Source: Chara braunii
Lineage: Eukaryota > Streptophyta > Charophyceae > Charales > Characeae
Length of the DNA stretch: 30,204 nt
Assembly (NCBI GenBank): GCA_003427395.1
Contig: BFEA01000037.1
Span: 4,232,440-4,262,643, forward strand
Direction: 5' to 3'
Part shown: positions 28,692 through 30,204 of the stretch, in pieces
Layout of the letters: every line of letters starts with the position of its first letter
Position numbering within the stretch: the first letter of the stretch is position 1
The notes under the pieces: model-generated
What the model saw: only the letters and a program-made list of their open reading frames with translations
What the model was told of the DNA's origin: nothing
Databases searched by the model: none
Translations under genes and position numbers: made by a program

Positions 28692-30204
28692 AATAACCTC
28701 CGATATTGTAGCAACTACAGTTATTGTAGCTACATTTATAACAACACCCTATCTGTGCAGAAGGTGAAACTTTTCGATGAACTCGAGGTGTTGTTATGGC
28801 CTAATCAGTATGATGTGTGGCAAGTGGTTGTGCCATGTTAGTTTAGCGACATAAACGAACAAAATAAAAAATAGTAAATGACTCTTCTATAACTATAAGT
28901 TCATCATACATCATAGGGAAGTAAAAAAACACTATGAGATTATTTTCCTTTTTTATGTTGAGCACTCAAAACCAACGTCGTTTTTTGTATGCAACGTGTA
29001 ACTTTCATCTTAGTAGTCGAGTGTGCCTCTTCTTTGTAATGGGTGACCTGCTTAGTTGTACCTGAAAATTTAAAGGTTTATCAATACAAGTAATTTAAAA
29101 CTATTAATGTCCTTCGTTTTCATGGGTGTCTCGTTTTGTTTTTCTACGAAATATATTTGTTATTTATGTAACAGACTGTAATGCAAAAAAATCAGCAAGG
29201 AAAAAGAGTCAAGTAGAAAAATGTGACCATAAGATAAATGTAATTGCTACTGCAAAAAAAAAAAAAAAAAAAACGTAATATGTTGTTTTTTTGTAGAAGG
29301 TCTGTAAGTATATGTTTGCGGGTGATTGTGCTTTATACCTGAAGGAATAACATTTTTTTCAATCAGTTTTAACCACGCCAAATGAAGTTCACACTTAGAT
29401 GACAGAGAAAATTGAAATATATATCGACGAATGTGGAGTACAATATATATTTATTGAATGCAATATTGTAACGACAACTATTGGGGCGGGGAATCTCATG
29501 GAGCTTGAGACATAAATTTCAAGCTTCATCAATTTTGGCTGAGAATGATATTCTTTTGTAAGAGGGGAACAAATCAATAGATATGACGTCGTGAGAAAAC
29601 AATTAAGATAAGAAATGTATGCAAATATAATATGAAGTTTTAAAAGGAGAGAATCATGAGGTGATCCAATATTGCAACAAAAACTCACAAAGATATTCCA
29701 ATACACAATTAAAAATATATATATATATAGAACTGTTTTTGCAACAAGTGACATTTGTTGAAATTATTATACATAACAATGTGTTACATTTTATACAGAA
29801 AACATCCATAAAAACAAAGTCTATGAATTTGTCGTTATTAACATAGATATCATCAAATCGATCTGAGCATGATACACTATCGAAAATTTTAGCATCTTCA
29901 ATGTAGATTGATCAACAATCGTGACGGACAACACCTTTCTTATTTTCAAAGTATAAATGTTAGTTCAACAAAGAAGCGATGAGGATTTCACATTTTAGCA
30001 TTGGGGTTCTGATGTGTCGTTCGTAAAAACGGAGGAATGTGATACACACAAAATGCTTAGATACTCGAGTGTGTCAAACTTTATAATTTTTCATAGTTTG
30101 GTTTATATGTTCATGACAGAGAGATAAAAGTATATGTGCATAACATTATATCGACATCAATGTTTGTCATTAAAACATATGAAGTTTTCTTTCAGCGTGA
30201 AAAG
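28692..30204. other. AT-rich tail, no supported gene
   Basis: It contains a 20-base A run (29254-29273), an AT dinucleotide run (about 29716-29727) and a CAACAA/TTGTTG hairpin at about 29741-29759. A 119-codon hydrophobic minus-strand frame (29395-29754) is partly made by the AT repeat (Tyr-Ile runs). I see nothing else. Confidence 0.5.

Noticed and set aside
28558-28767. Ala/Val/Thr-rich 69-codon ORF as a membrane protein
   Set aside because: Same GTTGCA-word DNA read in another frame; starts inside the Cys-rich ORF and has no supporting context.
29395-29754. 119-codon hydrophobic minus-strand ORF
   Set aside because: AT-rich DNA and an AT dinucleotide run produce Ile/Tyr runs; weak start context and no family likeness, so listed only as a possibility.

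Overview
This is a eukaryotic nuclear window with no gene that I can assign to a host pathway. It looks like a retrotransposon-rich intergenic region of a plant-lineage genome. Supporting signs are a primer-binding site of the plant tRNA-Asp type, two primer-binding sites close to the plant initiator-Met type, AAACCCTA telobox-like motifs, Ty3/gypsy reverse transcriptases, and many A, GA and AAT tracts. From memory, the reverse-transcriptase wording and the DUF4100-like gag-pro linker resemble elements of charophyte algae such as Chara. That is an impression, not a search result.

Layout. 1-5400: low gene content, one hypothetical ORF (1528-2049), two hairpins, a weak PBS-like site and a degenerate 20-bp minisatellite. 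5454-6367: two short paralogous ORFs (83 and 76 aa), separated and flanked by CAATCAGTT-type degenerate repeats. 6583-7104: a broken copy (T1) of a domain that recurs further on. About 7102-14079: a plus-strand Ty3/gypsy element with a putative 5' LTR, a tRNA-Asp-type PBS, an unusual 5' coding region of about six tandem copies (R1-R6) of an unrecognised domain, then gag with a CCHC knuckle, a DUF4100-like linker, protease and reverse transcriptase. It is cut off inside RT. At about 14079 it meets a second, minus-strand gypsy element, also cut inside RT, which runs back through protease, leader and PBS (15977-15988) to its LTR. Between 17500 and 19165 lies the 5' end of a related plus-strand element (LTR with internal duplication, PBS 18589-18600, leader). 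The two related elements therefore point away from each other.

19203-24395 is a tandem array of three diverged units of about 1.65 kb. 24400-30204 holds pyrimidine-rich DNA, a GTAC-rich fold-back segment, microsatellites, a tRNA-like (SINE-like) segment, a perfect 30-bp palindrome and a 46-residue ORF with 14 cysteines.

The best candidates for something undescribed are the tandem-domain polyprotein upstream of gag (with the related copy at 6583-7104) and the pair of small conserved ORFs at 5454 and 6137. All database-dependent statements are marked as untested.
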